64,000 nucleotides of DNA from JACVRW01 sp963734025 (GCA_963734025.1 CAVTFR010000005.1:326818-390817); one strand, 5' to 3'. Counted from the first letter of the stretch, positions 9,002-18,003 are shown. The notes: generated by a model not told the origin, from the letters alone. A program made the numbers and translations.

Positions 9002-9346
9002 CTAGCAGCGTTCCGGCAGCGGGCGCGTAGTCGCCCGCTGCCGGCCGCGGCGCGGCTTGATCGTGCGCGCCATCCACTCGTCCAGGTGGGCCAGGTGCTT
9101 GCGGCCGGAGGTCAGGCTGTAAGCGATCAATCCGACGATGAACGCCGTGTAGACGCTGACGTGGCCCGTGTTCGCGAAGTCCCACACTCCCAGGGCGACG
9201 ATCGCGGCCGTGTCGACCACCACGCCGATCACGAACAGGCGCGTGATGCTCTCCATGCCGTAGCGGTAGCGGAGCACGAGGAAGGCAGCCAGCATCAGCC
9301 AGAAGCCTGCCTCGAGGGCGATGGCGAGGATCCACTTCAGTTCCAT
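9002..9346 (-). CDS. Conserved hypothetical membrane protein
   Basis: A 114-residue protein with three to four predicted membrane helices (about 5-25, 36-55, 64-85 and possibly a short fourth). A cytoplasmic tail contains GRKHLAHLDEWMARTIK and is very basic at the end. I recall similar uncharacterised proteins in other actinobacteria but no function. The last residues are encoded by the terminator hairpin at 9013-9044, which explains the odd tail. It diverges from a TetR-type regulator, with a 32-bp palindrome filling most of the 50-base gap, so it is the likely target of that regulator. Confidence 0.65.
   Translation of the reverse strand: MELKWILAIALEAGFWLMLAAFLVLRYRYGMESITRLFVIGVVVDTAAIVALGVWDFANTGHVSVYTAFIVGLIAYSLTSGRKHLAHLDEWMARTIKPRRGRQRATTRPLPERC
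9013..9044. terminator. Bidirectional hairpin between convergent genes
   Basis: Two perfect 13-base arms (CCGGCAGCGGGCG and its complement) are separated by six bases. It sits 16 bases beyond the stop of the binding-protein gene and inside the 3' end of the convergent membrane-protein gene. There is no T-run, as is common for G+C-rich terminators. Function is inferred from position and stem strength. Confidence 0.6.
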
Positions 9347-9357
9347 GCGTTATTTAT

Positions 9358-9389
9358 ATCATACGTTCGAAATAAATTCAAGGTACGAT
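9358..9389. promoter_or_regulatory. 32-bp imperfect palindrome, probable TetR operator
   Basis: The outer arms read ATCATACGTTCGAA and, from the other strand, ATCGTACCTTGAAT, sharing ATC-TAC-TT--A. The site is AT-rich in a 70% G+C region and lies in the 50-base gap between the divergent membrane-protein and TetR genes, only seven bases before the TetR ATG. This is the standard layout for an autoregulated TetR operator that also controls the divergent gene. Confidence 0.65.
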
Positions 9390-9396
9390 TGAGCTG

Positions 9397-10002
9397 ATGC
9401 CCAAGATCGTCGACCACGAGGCGCGCCGCGAGGAGCTGGCTGCGGCCGTCTGGCGGCTCGCCTCACGCGAGGGTCTCGACGCCCTGACGATCCGGGCGGT
9501 GGCTGCCGAGGCCGGCTGGTCGACCGGTGCCCTCGCCCACTACTTCGCGGACAAGGAGGAGCTCCTGCTGTTCGCGTTCGAGACCGTGGCGGATCGGGTC
9601 GGCAAGCGTGTCGTCAGGGCCGCCGAGCACACGCGCGGCCCGCTCGAGCTGCTGCGCGCGCAGCTCGTCGAGGGTCTTCCGATCGACGCCGAGCGGCGCG
9701 CCGAGGTGCGCGTCTGGTTCGCGTTCCTGGGCCTGGCGGAGACGCGCCCGCGGCTCGCCAAGGCCGGCCGCGACGCCTACCGCCTGTGGCGGGCCCGCGT
9801 GCAGAAGACGCTCTCCGCCGCGCAGCACCAGGGCCTCGTGGACGACTCGCTCGACCCGCAGAGCGAGGGCGCGGCGCTGATAGCGCTGGTCGACGGGCTC
9901 GCGATCCAGGCCACCTTCGATCAGCGCGCCCTCAGCAGAGAGCGCCAGCTCCGCGTCGTCGACGACCGCCTGGCGCGGCTCGCTGTAGCGTCGGCCAAGT
10001 GA
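9397..10002 (+). CDS. TetR/BetI-like transcriptional regulator
   Basis: A 201-residue regulator. The N-terminal helix-turn-helix spans about residues 10-55, with the family signature LTIRAVAAEAGWSTGALAHYF followed by DKEELLLFAF. The C-terminal ligand and dimer domain resembles the BetI-type TetR_C group, including WFAFLGLAETRP. It is divergent from a small membrane protein across a palindrome and is translationally coupled to mtnA by a four-base GTGA overlap. It may control both sides. The ligand is unknown; the nearby osmoprotectant operon is convergent to its target and not obviously under its control. Confidence 0.85.
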   Translation: MPKIVDHEARREELAAAVWRLASREGLDALTIRAVAAEAGWSTGALAHYFADKEELLLFAFETVADRVGKRVVRAAEHTRGPLELLRAQLVEGLPIDAERRAEVRVWFAFLGLAETRPRLAKAGRDAYRLWRARVQKTLSAAQHQGLVDDSLDPQSEGAALIALVDGLAIQATFDQRALSRERQLRVVDDRLARLAVASAK

Positions 10003-10946
10003 ACGTCGAACCGCTGCGCTGGGAGGATGGCGCGCTGCTCGTGCTCGACCAGCGCGCCCTGCCCCGCGAGGAGCGCTGGATTCGCTGCGAGTCGCCGGAG
10101 CAGGTCGCCGGCTGCATCCGCACGCTCGCGGTTCGCGGCGCACCCGCTCTCGGTATCGCCGCGGCCTACGCGATGGCGCTCGCCGCCTCGCGGGGCGAGG
10201 ACCTGACCGCGGCGGCCACGATGCTGCGGGCCACCCGTCCCACCGCAGTCAACCTCGGCTGGGCGCTCGACCGAGCCCTCGGCGCAGGCGACGGTGACCT
10301 GCTCGCGCTCGCCGGGCGCGTCCACGCCGAGCAGCACGAGGCCGATCGCCGACTCGCCCGGCTCGGCGCGGAGCGCTTCGAGCGGGGGGACCGCGCGCTG
10401 ACGCACTGCAACGCCGGCGCGCTCGCCACCGGCGGCTACGGCAGCGCGGGAGGCGTGCTCCGCGCCGCCTGGGAGGCGGGGCGGCTCGCCGAAGTCTGGG
10501 TCGACGAGACGCGCCCGCTCCTGCAGGGCGCGCGGCTCACCGCCTGGGAGCTGCGGCACGCGGGCATCCCCCACCGCGTCGTGACCGACTCGGCGGCCGG
10601 CTCGCTGCTCGCAGCCGGCGCGGTCGACCGGATCGTCGTCGGCGCCGACCGGATCGCCGCCAATGGGGACGTCGCGAACAAGATCGGCACCTACCCGCTG
10701 GCGGTGCTCGCCGATCGGCACGAGGTGCCCTTCTACGTCGCCGCGCCGGTCTCCACCATCGACCCGGCCACGCCCACCGGCGCCTCGATCCCGATCGAGG
10801 AGCGCGCGCCGGAGGAGATCGCCCCGGGGGCCTTCAACCCGGCCTTCGACGTGACGCCCGCCGCGCTGGTGGGCGCGATCTTCACCGAGGCGGGCGTGCT
10901 CGAGCCGCCCTATGAGGAGGCCATCAGGGATGTCGCTGCGCGCTGA
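9999..10946 (+). CDS. mtnA: S-methyl-5-thioribose-1-phosphate isomerase
   Basis: A 315-residue enzyme of methionine salvage that isomerises methylthioribose-1-phosphate to methylthioribulose-1-phosphate. The substrate loop RGAPALGIAAAYAM is near residue 46. The catalytic Cys137 is in THCNAGALATGGYG and Asp217 in VGADRIAANGDVANKIGTY, both matching the family. The GTG start gives MNVEPLRWEDG and overlaps the regulator stop by four bases. It is followed by the class II aldolase-type gene whose product would catalyse the next step. Confidence 0.92.
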   Translation: MNVEPLRWEDGALLVLDQRALPREERWIRCESPEQVAGCIRTLAVRGAPALGIAAAYAMALAASRGEDLTAAATMLRATRPTAVNLGWALDRALGAGDGDLLALAGRVHAEQHEADRRLARLGAERFERGDRALTHCNAGALATGGYGSAGGVLRAAWEAGRLAEVWVDETRPLLQGARLTAWELRHAGIPHRVVTDSAAGSLLAAGAVDRIVVGADRIAANGDVANKIGTYPLAVLADRHEVPFYVAAPVSTIDPATPTGASIPIEERAPEEIAPGAFNPAFDVTPAALVGAIFTEAGVLEPPYEEAIRDVAAR

Positions 10947-11496
10947 GATCGTCGCGACCGGCCGCGAGATGCTGCGGCTCGGGCTCGTGACCGGCACGTC
11001 CGGCAACGTGAGCGGGCGCGACGGCGAGCGCATCGAGATCACCCCGAGCGCGCTCCCCTACGAGCACATGACCGAGACCGACCTGGTCACGCTGGCGGCG
11101 GACGGCAGCGTGCTCGCCGGCCACCGCGAGCCATCGAGCGAGCGCCGCGTTCACCTCGCGGTCTACGCGGCGCGGCCGGACGCGCGGGCGATCGTTCACA
11201 CCCACAGCGTCCACGCCAGCGCCTGGAGCCTGCTCGGCGAGCCGCTCGACACCGGAACCGAGGAGCTCGAGGCCCACGCCGGCGGGCCTGTCCAGACGGC
11301 GCGCTTCGCGCCCAGCGGCTCCGATGAGGTCGCCGAGGCATGCGTGGCGGCGCTCGAGAACCGGCGCGCCGTGTTGCTCGGCGGCCACGGCGTCGTGGCG
11401 CTCGGGGACACGCCGGCCGAGGCGCTCGTGACCTGCCAGTCGCTGGAGCGCCAGGCCCAGATCGCCTGGCTGCTCCGGGGCCGTGGGAGTCCGTGA
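10930..11496 (+). CDS. mtnB: Class II aldolase/dehydratase, probable methylthioribulose-1-phosphate dehydratase
   Basis: A 188-residue class II aldolase/adducin-fold protein. Zinc-binding histidines lie in IVHTHSVHA and again in LLGGHGVVALG. The segment GTSGNVSGR binds phosphate in this family. I start it at 10930 because AGGAGG lies nine bases upstream and the protein then begins MSLRAEIV; an ATG at 10912 is in frame. Fuculose aldolases have the same fold, so the mtnB assignment rests on its 17-base overlap with mtnA (context inference). Confidence 0.75.
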   Translation: MSLRAEIVATGREMLRLGLVTGTSGNVSGRDGERIEITPSALPYEHMTETDLVTLAADGSVLAGHREPSSERRVHLAVYAARPDARAIVHTHSVHASAWSLLGEPLDTGTEELEAHAGGPVQTARFAPSGSDEVAEACVAALENRRAVLLGGHGVVALGDTPAEALVTCQSLERQAQIAWLLRGRGSP

Positions 11497-12050
11497 CCCA
11501 TTGCACACAAGCTTCGCCCCGCACGCGAAACGCTTCATGTGTGCTCAAGCGCCTTCCAGACGGAGCCCCGATCCTGATCCGGCCGATCCGCGCGGACGAC
11601 AAGCGCATGCTGGAGAACGGGCTGCGGCACCTCTCGGCGGAGAGTGTGCAGCGGCGCTTCCTCACCCCCAAGAGCAGCTTCAGCCGGGCGGAGCTGCGAT
11701 ATCTGACTGAAGTGGACGGCCGCGATCATGTGGCGCTGGTGGTCGAATCTCCGGCTGAGCCGGTTCGCCGCCTGATCGCGGTCGGTCGCTTCATTCGTCT
11801 CGCCGACGATCCCGAAGCAGCCGAGGTTGCGATCGTGGTCGCCGACGACTGGCAGCGGCGCCGGCTGGGCACGACGCTCGCCGAGCTGCTCGCCGGACGC
11901 GCGCGTGGAGTCGGCATCCGCCGCTTCACCGCCACGATGGCAGCGGACAACGAGCCGGCGCACAAGCTGATGCGCCGGATCACCGACCATCTCGACCGCC
12001 ATCACGCCGGCAACGGCGTCGATGAGGTCGTGATGGACCTCGCCGCCTAG
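11493..12050 (+). CDS. GNAT family N-acetyltransferase
   Basis: A 185-residue acetyltransferase. LPDGAPILIRPIRADDK starts the domain, the acetyl-CoA loop is QRRRLGTTLAELL, and the last strand VDEVVMDLAA ends it. The family resembles single GNAT domains fused to acetate-CoA ligases in other bacteria, but here the domain is free-standing. GTG at 11493 overlaps the mtnB stop by four bases; an equally plausible GTG at 11541 starts right before the domain. It converges with korB with a three-base overlap of stops. The substrate is unknown. Confidence 0.75.
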   Translation: MTHCTQASPRTRNASCVLKRLPDGAPILIRPIRADDKRMLENGLRHLSAESVQRRFLTPKSSFSRAELRYLTEVDGRDHVALVVESPAEPVRRLIAVGRFIRLADDPEAAEVAIVVADDWQRRRLGTTLAELLAGRARGVGIRRFTATMAADNEPAHKLMRRITDHLDRHHAGNGVDEVVMDLAA

Positions 12051-13201
12051 CTGACCGTCCAGGTCTCGCCCGAGTGCAGCAGCTCGCTGAGCTGCTCGGT
12101 GCCGACTTCGGAGCTCGAGCGCTCGAGCTCGATCGCCAGGTCGCGGCCGTAGACGGGACGCGAAACCGAGCGGAACACGCCGATCGGCGTCGGCCCGGTC
12201 GGGCGCGCCGCGAGGTGCGCGAGCTCGAAGGCGAGGCTCGGCTCGGGCCGCTCGGCGTCGTGGACGAGGATGGCGTCCTCGCCCGCCTCGGCCACGTCGA
12301 CGAGCTCGAGCCGGCCGTCGGCCCCGCGCGTGACGCCGCGCTCGCCGTCGGCGCCGAAGCGGATGGGCTCGCCGTGCACGAGCCGGATCTGGTTGTGCTC
12401 CTTCTGGCCCTTGGCGCGGACGGCGTCGAAGGCGCCGTCGTTGAATACGTTGCAGTTCTGGTAGATCTCGACGAGTGCCGCCCCCTCGTGCGCCGCGGCG
12501 GCCCGCAGCGTCTCCGTCACGTGCGCCTTGTCGGTGTCAACCGTGCGGGCGACGAAGGAGGCCTCGGCGCCGAGCGCCAGTGAGACCGGGTTGAAGGGAT
12601 GGTCCTGGGAGCCGAACGGAGTCGACTTCGTGACCTTGCCCTCCTCACTCGTCGGCGAGTACTGGCCCTTCGTGAGGCCGTAGATCTGGTTGTTGAAGAG
12701 CAGGATCTTGACCGGCACGTTGCGGCGCAGCGCGTGGATCAGATGGTTTCCGCCGATCGAGAGGGCGTCGCCGTCGCCGCTCACGACCCACACGGAGAGA
12801 TCCGCGCGCGACGTGGCGACGCCCGTCGCGAGCGCCGGCGCACGGCCGTGGATGCCGTGCATCCCGTAGGTGTCCATGTAGTAGACGAAGCGCCCGGCGC
12901 AGCCGATGCCCGTGACGAAGACGATCTTCTCGGGCGGGATGCCGAGCTCGGGCATGAACGACTGGACCGATGCGAGGACGGCGTAGTCGCCGCAGCCCGG
13001 GCACCAGCGCGTCTCCTGGTCCGAGGAGAAGTCGGCCTTCGTGAGCGGCAGCTCGACCGGGCCCTCGCTCACCGCCTGCTCGCCGGGCTGGCCGAAGCCG
13101 AGCTCGCCGTCGCGCTTGGGTGCGGCGCCGCCTTGCGGTGAGCGCGCCGTGCGAGCGGGCCGGCCATTTTCCCCCTTGTGGCCGTTCGTACTCTCGCTCA
13201 T
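12047..13201 (-). CDS. korB: 2-oxoacid:ferredoxin oxidoreductase, beta subunit
   Basis: A 384-residue thiamine-diphosphate subunit. The N-terminal 50 residues are a poorly conserved charged extension. The iron-sulfur cysteine region begins WCPGCGDY. The thiamine-diphosphate/magnesium motif is VSGDGDALSIGGNH followed by FNNQIYGLTKGQY. With KorA it oxidises 2-oxoglutarate (or another 2-oxoacid) to the CoA ester and reduces ferredoxin, replacing the NAD-linked complex in many actinobacteria. Its ATG overlaps the korA stop by four bases. The substrate (oxoglutarate rather than pyruvate) is inferred from the two-subunit KorAB organisation. Confidence 0.88.
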   Translation of the reverse strand: MSESTNGHKGENGRPARTARSPQGGAAPKRDGELGFGQPGEQAVSEGPVELPLTKADFSSDQETRWCPGCGDYAVLASVQSFMPELGIPPEKIVFVTGIGCAGRFVYYMDTYGMHGIHGRAPALATGVATSRADLSVWVVSGDGDALSIGGNHLIHALRRNVPVKILLFNNQIYGLTKGQYSPTSEEGKVTKSTPFGSQDHPFNPVSLALGAEASFVARTVDTDKAHVTETLRAAAAHEGAALVEIYQNCNVFNDGAFDAVRAKGQKEHNQIRLVHGEPIRFGADGERGVTRGADGRLELVDVAEAGEDAILVHDAERPEPSLAFELAHLAARPTGPTPIGVFRSVSRPVYGRDLAIELERSSSEVGTEQLSELLHSGETWTVS

Positions 13202-15039
13202 CCGATCCTCGCCTCCACCTGCTCCATGACGTCGCGCGTGAAGATCGGCAGGCCGTCCACCTTCGTGTAGCTCTCCACGTCGATCAGGAACTCCGCGCGG
13301 AGGACGCGCGATAGCTGGCCCAGGTTCATCTCGGGGACGAGCACGCGCTCGTAGGAGCGCAGGACCTGCTCGAGGTTGGAGGGCAGCGGATTGAGGTGGC
13401 GCACGTGCGCCGTGGCGAGCTCCAGGTCCTGCTCGCGGCGCAACCGCCGCGCGGCGCCCTCGATCGCGCCGTAGCTCGATCCCCAGCCGAGCACGAGCAG
13501 CGACGCAGCGCCGGTCGGGTCGTCGACGTCCAGGTCCGGGACCTCGACGCGCGCGATCCGCTCTGTGCGCAGGCGCGTCATGTAGTCGTGGTTCTCGGGC
13601 TCATAGGAGATGTTGCCCGTCACGTCCTCCTTCTCGAGCCCGCCGATCCGGTGGCGGAGGCCCGGTGTGCCGGGCACCGCCCACGGCCGCGCGAGCCGCT
13701 CGTCGCGCAGGTAGGGCATGAAGCGCTCGCCGTCGTTCGGCTCGGTCGCGAAGCGCGGGTCGATCTCGGGCAGCCCCGTCACGTCGGGGAGCTTCCAGGG
13801 CTCCGACGAGTTGGCGAGGAAGGTGTCGCTCAGCAGGATCACAGGCGTGCGGTGGGTGACCGCGATGCGCGCGGCCTCGATCGCCGCCTCGAAGCAGTCG
13901 GCCGGGGTGCAGGCGGCCACCACCGGCAGCGGCGACTCGCCGTGCCGGCCGTACAGCGCCATCAGCAGATCCGCCGCCTCGGTCTTCGTCGGCATGCCGG
14001 TCGAGGGGCCGGCGCGCTGGATGTCGACGACCACGAGCGGCAGCTCCATCGCCACCGCCAGGCCGATCGTCTCCGCCTTCAGGTCCATGCCGGGGCCGCT
14101 CGTGGCGGTGACGCCGAGGCGGCCGGCGAAGGCGGCGCCGAGCGCCATGTTGGCGGCGGCGATCTCGTCCTCGGCCTGGATCGTGTGGACGCCGAAGCGG
14201 CGATGGCGCGAGAGCGTGTGAAGCAGCTCGGAGGCCGGCGTGATCGGGTAGGACGCAAGGAAGAGCGGCAGGCCCGACTGCACGCTCGCGGCGATCAGGC
14301 CGTACGCGAGCGCCTGCGTCCCGTTGACGTTGCGGTAGGTGCCGGGCGGCGCGGGGGCCGGCTCGACCTCGTAGTGGACCGCGAACAGCTCGGCCGTCTC
14401 GCCGAAGTTGTAGCCCGCGCGGAAGGCGGCGAGGTTGGCGTCGCGGACCGACTCCTTGTCGGCGAACTTCTTCTGGATCCAGTCGGTCGAGGGCTCTGTC
14501 GGCCGCCCGTACATCCAGGAGACGAGGCCGAGAGCGAACAGGTTCTTGCAGCGAGCGGCGTCGCGTGGCGTGATTCCGTCGATGTCCTCGGTGGCTCGCA
14601 CCGTCATCGAGGTCATGGGCACCGTGAAGACCTGGTAGTCGTCGAGCGAGCCGTCCTCGAGCGGATTGTCCTCGTAGCCGGCCTTGCGCAGGTTGTGCGC
14701 GCTGAAGCCGTCCTCGTTGACGATCAGCGTGCCGCCCTTGTCGAGCGCCTTCAGCTGCGTGATGAGTGCGGCCGGGTTCATGGCCACGAGGACATTCGGA
14801 TTGTCGCCCGGCGTCAGGATGTCGCGCGAGGCGAAGTGGATCTGGAACGCGGAAACCCCGTGCGGCGTGCCGGCCGGGGCGCGGATCTCGGCGGGGAAGT
14901 CCGGCAGCGTCGCCAGGTCGTTCCCGACTACGGCCGTGGCGTCGGTGAAGCGGCTGCCGGTGAGCTGCATCCCGTCGCCGGAGTCCCCTGCGAAGCGAAC
15001 GACGACGCGGTCCTTCTTCTCGAGCGTCTTGTTTTCCAT
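13198..15039 (-). CDS. korA: 2-oxoacid:ferredoxin oxidoreductase, alpha/gamma fused subunit
   Basis: A 613-residue subunit. Residues about 10-200 form the gamma domain (VVRFAGDSGDGMQLTGSRF). Residues about 225-600 form the pyrimidine-binding alpha domain (LASYPITPASELLHTLSRH; TSGPGMDLKAETIGLAV). This gamma-alpha fusion is the usual KorA form. It is first in a two-gene operon with korB. A 147-base gap separates it from the divergent transhydrogenase genes; ferredoxin reduction and NADP(H) balance are physiologically linked, so a shared control region is plausible. Confidence 0.88.
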   Translation of the reverse strand: MENKTLEKKDRVVVRFAGDSGDGMQLTGSRFTDATAVVGNDLATLPDFPAEIRAPAGTPHGVSAFQIHFASRDILTPGDNPNVLVAMNPAALITQLKALDKGGTLIVNEDGFSAHNLRKAGYEDNPLEDGSLDDYQVFTVPMTSMTVRATEDIDGITPRDAARCKNLFALGLVSWMYGRPTEPSTDWIQKKFADKESVRDANLAAFRAGYNFGETAELFAVHYEVEPAPAPPGTYRNVNGTQALAYGLIAASVQSGLPLFLASYPITPASELLHTLSRHRRFGVHTIQAEDEIAAANMALGAAFAGRLGVTATSGPGMDLKAETIGLAVAMELPLVVVDIQRAGPSTGMPTKTEAADLLMALYGRHGESPLPVVAACTPADCFEAAIEAARIAVTHRTPVILLSDTFLANSSEPWKLPDVTGLPEIDPRFATEPNDGERFMPYLRDERLARPWAVPGTPGLRHRIGGLEKEDVTGNISYEPENHDYMTRLRTERIARVEVPDLDVDDPTGAASLLVLGWGSSYGAIEGAARRLRREQDLELATAHVRHLNPLPSNLEQVLRSYERVLVPEMNLGQLSRVLRAEFLIDVESYTKVDGLPIFTRDVMEQVEARIG

Positions 15040-15186
15040 TTACCCGGCGCAAAGCCGCGCCGACTCTAGGAGTGTACCCGGGCCGGCGGCGCTGACTCGC
15101 CTTGCGCGCGGTCCGCCCGGACGGCGCGCCCCGGGTCGCTCTCGGCTAGAGTGCCGCGCCCCCCAACCCCCCGGTCGGGGAATCGA

Positions 15187-16311
15187 ATGATCGTCTCCGT
15201 CCCCAAGGAAAGCGCGCCTGGCGAGACCCGCGTGGCACTCGTTCCCGAGGTCGCCGACCGGCTCGTCAAGGCCGGTGTCGAGGTCATCGTCGAGACCGGT
15301 GCCGGCGCCGCCGCGCACCAGCCCGACTCCGACTACGTCGACGCGGGGGCACAGGTGGGCGACGGCTGGTCCGGCGAGGTCGTGGCGAAGGTCGCGCCGC
15401 CGAGCGCGGAGGAGATCGCCCGGCTCGGCCAGGGATCGGTCCTCGTGGGATTCCTCCAGCCGCTGACCGCGGGCGATACCGTCCGCGCCCTCGCCGAGGC
15501 GGGCGTGACGAGCTTCGCGATGGAGGCGATCCCGCGGATCACTCGCGCCCAGTCGATGGACGCCCTCTCCTCGCAGGCGACCGTGTCCGGCTACCGCGCC
15601 GCCCTGATCGCGGCCCAGGAGCTGCCGCGCTTCTTCCCCATGCTCACCACCGCGGCCGGCACGGTGCGGCCCGCCAAGGTGCTGGTGCTCGGCGCGGGCG
15701 TCGCCGGGCTCCAGGCGATCGCCACCGCGCGCCGGCTCGGGGCGGTGGTGCAGGCCTTCGACGTCCGCTCCGCGGTCAAGGAGCAGATCGAGTCGCTCGG
15801 CGCGCGCTTCCTCGAGCTCGACATGGGCCTCGAGGACGCCGAGGCGGCCGGCGGCTACGCGCGCCAGCTGACGGACGAGGAGCAGGCGAAGCAGCGCGAC
15901 CTGCTCGCCATCGAGATCGGCAAGATGGACGCCGTCATCTCGACCGCCGCCGTGCCGGGCAGGCGCGCCCCGCTGCTCGTGACCGAGCAGGCCGTCAGGA
16001 ACATGAAGCCCGGATCCGTGATCGTCGACCTGGCCGCCGAGACGGGCGGCAACTGCGAGCTCACCGAGCCCGGCGAGACGGTCGTCAAGGAGGACGTGAC
16101 GATCGCCGGCCCGCTCAACCTGCCGGCGTCCATGCCGGACCACGCGTCCTCGCTCTACTCGCGCAATGTCCAGTCGCTGCTCGAGCTGATGGTCAAGGAG
16201 GGCGAGCTGACCCTCGACTTCGGCGATGAGGTCCTTGCGGGCGCCTGCATCACGCGCGACGGCGAGATCGTCCATGAGGGCGCGCGAGCGGCCGCCGGGG
16301 TGGCCGCCTAG
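15187..16311 (+). CDS. pntAA: NAD(P) transhydrogenase alpha subunit, part 1 (NAD-binding)
   Basis: A 374-residue soluble domain I of proton-translocating transhydrogenase, related to alanine dehydrogenase. It starts MIVSVPKESAPGETRVALVP. The dinucleotide loop is VLVLGAGVAGLQAI, and the mobile-loop region holds RAPLLVTEQAVRNMKPGSVIVDLAAE. It binds NAD(H) on the cytoplasmic face. In this lineage the alpha subunit is split, so the membrane part is the next small gene. I start at ATG 15187, where homology begins. Its stop is two bases before the next start. Confidence 0.9.
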   Translation: MIVSVPKESAPGETRVALVPEVADRLVKAGVEVIVETGAGAAAHQPDSDYVDAGAQVGDGWSGEVVAKVAPPSAEEIARLGQGSVLVGFLQPLTAGDTVRALAEAGVTSFAMEAIPRITRAQSMDALSSQATVSGYRAALIAAQELPRFFPMLTTAAGTVRPAKVLVLGAGVAGLQAIATARRLGAVVQAFDVRSAVKEQIESLGARFLELDMGLEDAEAAGGYARQLTDEEQAKQRDLLAIEIGKMDAVISTAAVPGRRAPLLVTEQAVRNMKPGSVIVDLAAETGGNCELTEPGETVVKEDVTIAGPLNLPASMPDHASSLYSRNVQSLLELMVKEGELTLDFGDEVLAGACITRDGEIVHEGARAAAGVAA

Positions 16312-16313
16312 CA

Positions 16314-16598
16314 ATGGACCTGCTCACCGAGCTGACCATCCTCGTGCTCGCAGCCTTCGTCGGCTTCGAGGTCATCTCGAAGGTGCCGAACACGCTCCAC
16401 ACGCCGCTCATGTCGGCCACGAACGCGATCCACGGGATCGTGCTGCTGGGCGGCCTGCTCCTGATCGGGGAGGCGACCGGCTTCCTCGACGAGCTGCTGC
16501 TCGTGATAGCGATCGCGTTCGGGACGATCAACATCGTCGGCGGGTTCCTCGTCACGGACCGCATGCTGGAGATGTTCAAGCAGAGGCGCCGCGACTGA
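16314..16598 (+). CDS. pntAB: NAD(P) transhydrogenase alpha subunit, part 2 (membrane)
   Basis: A 94-residue protein with three membrane helices and the conserved segment NTLHTPLMSATNAIHGI, which precedes the proton channel helices in domain II. The C-terminal loop GTINIVGGFLVTDRMLEMF is also family-typical. It anchors the soluble subunit next to PntB. Its TGA overlaps the pntB ATG by one base (TGATG). Confidence 0.9.
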   Translation: MDLLTELTILVLAAFVGFEVISKVPNTLHTPLMSATNAIHGIVLLGGLLLIGEATGFLDELLLVIAIAFGTINIVGGFLVTDRMLEMFKQRRRD

Positions 16599-18003
16599 TG
16601 TACCTGGCGAGCTTCTTCCAGGACCCGGACTTCATCCGGGTCCTCTACATCATCGCGTTCTCGCTCTTCATCATCGGGCTGCACTTCATGAACCACCCCC
16701 GCACCGCGCGCCGGGGCAACATGCTGGCCGCAATCGGGATGGCGTTCGCGGTCGTGGGCACGCTGCTCTACGACTTCGTCGGCGACTACCTCCTGATCGC
16801 CGTCGGCATCGCGATCGGCACTGCGGTCGGAGTGCCCGCCGCGCGCAGCGTGAAGATGACCGCGATGCCGCAGATGGTGGCGCTGTTCAACGGCGTCGGC
16901 GGCGGCGCGGTGGCGCTGATCTCGTTCGTCGAGTACCGCGAGGCGCTCTCGTTCGGCGGCAACCCGGAGCTCGAGGAGCTCATCCCCATCCTGTTCGCGG
17001 CGATCGTCGGGTCGATCTCGTTCTGGGGCTCGAACATAGCCTTCGGCAAGCTGCAGGAGATCCTTCCGGGGCGCCCGATCCAGCTGCCTGGCCAGCAGCT
17101 GATCAACATCGTCCTGCTGGCGGTCGTGATCGCCTGCGCGGCGATCATCGCGGCGGGCACCGAGTCCGAGCTGCTGTTCGTCGTGATCCTGCTCGGGGCG
17201 GCGCTGCTCGGCAACATGTTCGTACTTCCGATCGGCGGCGCCGACATGCCCGTCGTGATCTCGTTGCTGAACGCCTTCACCGGTCTCTCGGCCGCCGCGG
17301 CCGGCTTGGCGCTCGACAACGTCGCGCTGATCGTCGGCGGCATGCTCGTCGGCGCGTCTGGCTCGATCCTCACGATGCAGATGGCCGAGGCGATGAACCG
17401 CTCGATCCCGAACATCATCGCGGGCGGCTTTGGCGGCGTGACGATCAGCCCGAGCGGCGACGGCGAGGAGCGGCCGGTGCGCTCCACGAGCGCCGCGGAC
17501 GTCGCGATCCAGCTGGCCTACGCATCGAAGGTCGTCGTCGCTCCCGGCTACGGGATGGCGGTCGCGCAGGCGCAGCACACGGTGCGCGAGCTGGCGGACG
17601 AGCTCGAGAAGCGCGGCGTGCAGGTGGACTACGCGATCCACCCGGTGGCCGGCCGCATGCCGGGCCACATGAACGTGCTGCTGGCCGAGGCGGACGTGCC
17701 CTACGAGCATCTCAAGGAGATGGACGAGATCAACCCGGAGTTCCCGCAGACGGACGTGGCTTTGGTCATCGGCGCCAACGACGTGACCAATCCCGCGGCG
17801 CGCGAGGACGAGGGCTCGCCGATCTACGGCATGCCGATCCTCGACGTGGACAAGGCGGCCCAGGTGATCGTGCTGAAGCGCTCGATGAACACCGGCTTCG
17901 CGGGCATCGACAACCGCTCTTCTACAACGACAACACCGCGCTGCTGTTCGGCGACGCCAAGGAGTCGGTGGCGGCGGTGCTCGCCGAGGTCAAGGACCTC
18001 TAG
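16598..18003 (+). CDS. pntB: NAD(P) transhydrogenase beta subunit, with a -1 frameshift near the C-terminus
   Basis: About 468 residues when restored. The first 280 form eight to nine membrane helices (domain II, with GNMFVLPIGGADMPVVISLL). The rest is the NADP-binding domain III (VVVAPGYGMAVAQAQH; HPVAGRMPGHMNVLLAEA; IGANDVTNPAA). The frame is correct to GFAGIDN at 17912-17914. One C is then missing at 17914-17915 (AACCG where AACCCG is expected). In the restored frame the protein ends with the family-typical LFYNDN ... LAEVKDL and a TAG at 18001. Unrepaired, it would run on to 18109 with a non-homologous tail. A sequencing or consensus error is most likely, because the operon is otherwise intact. 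Confidence 0.85.
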
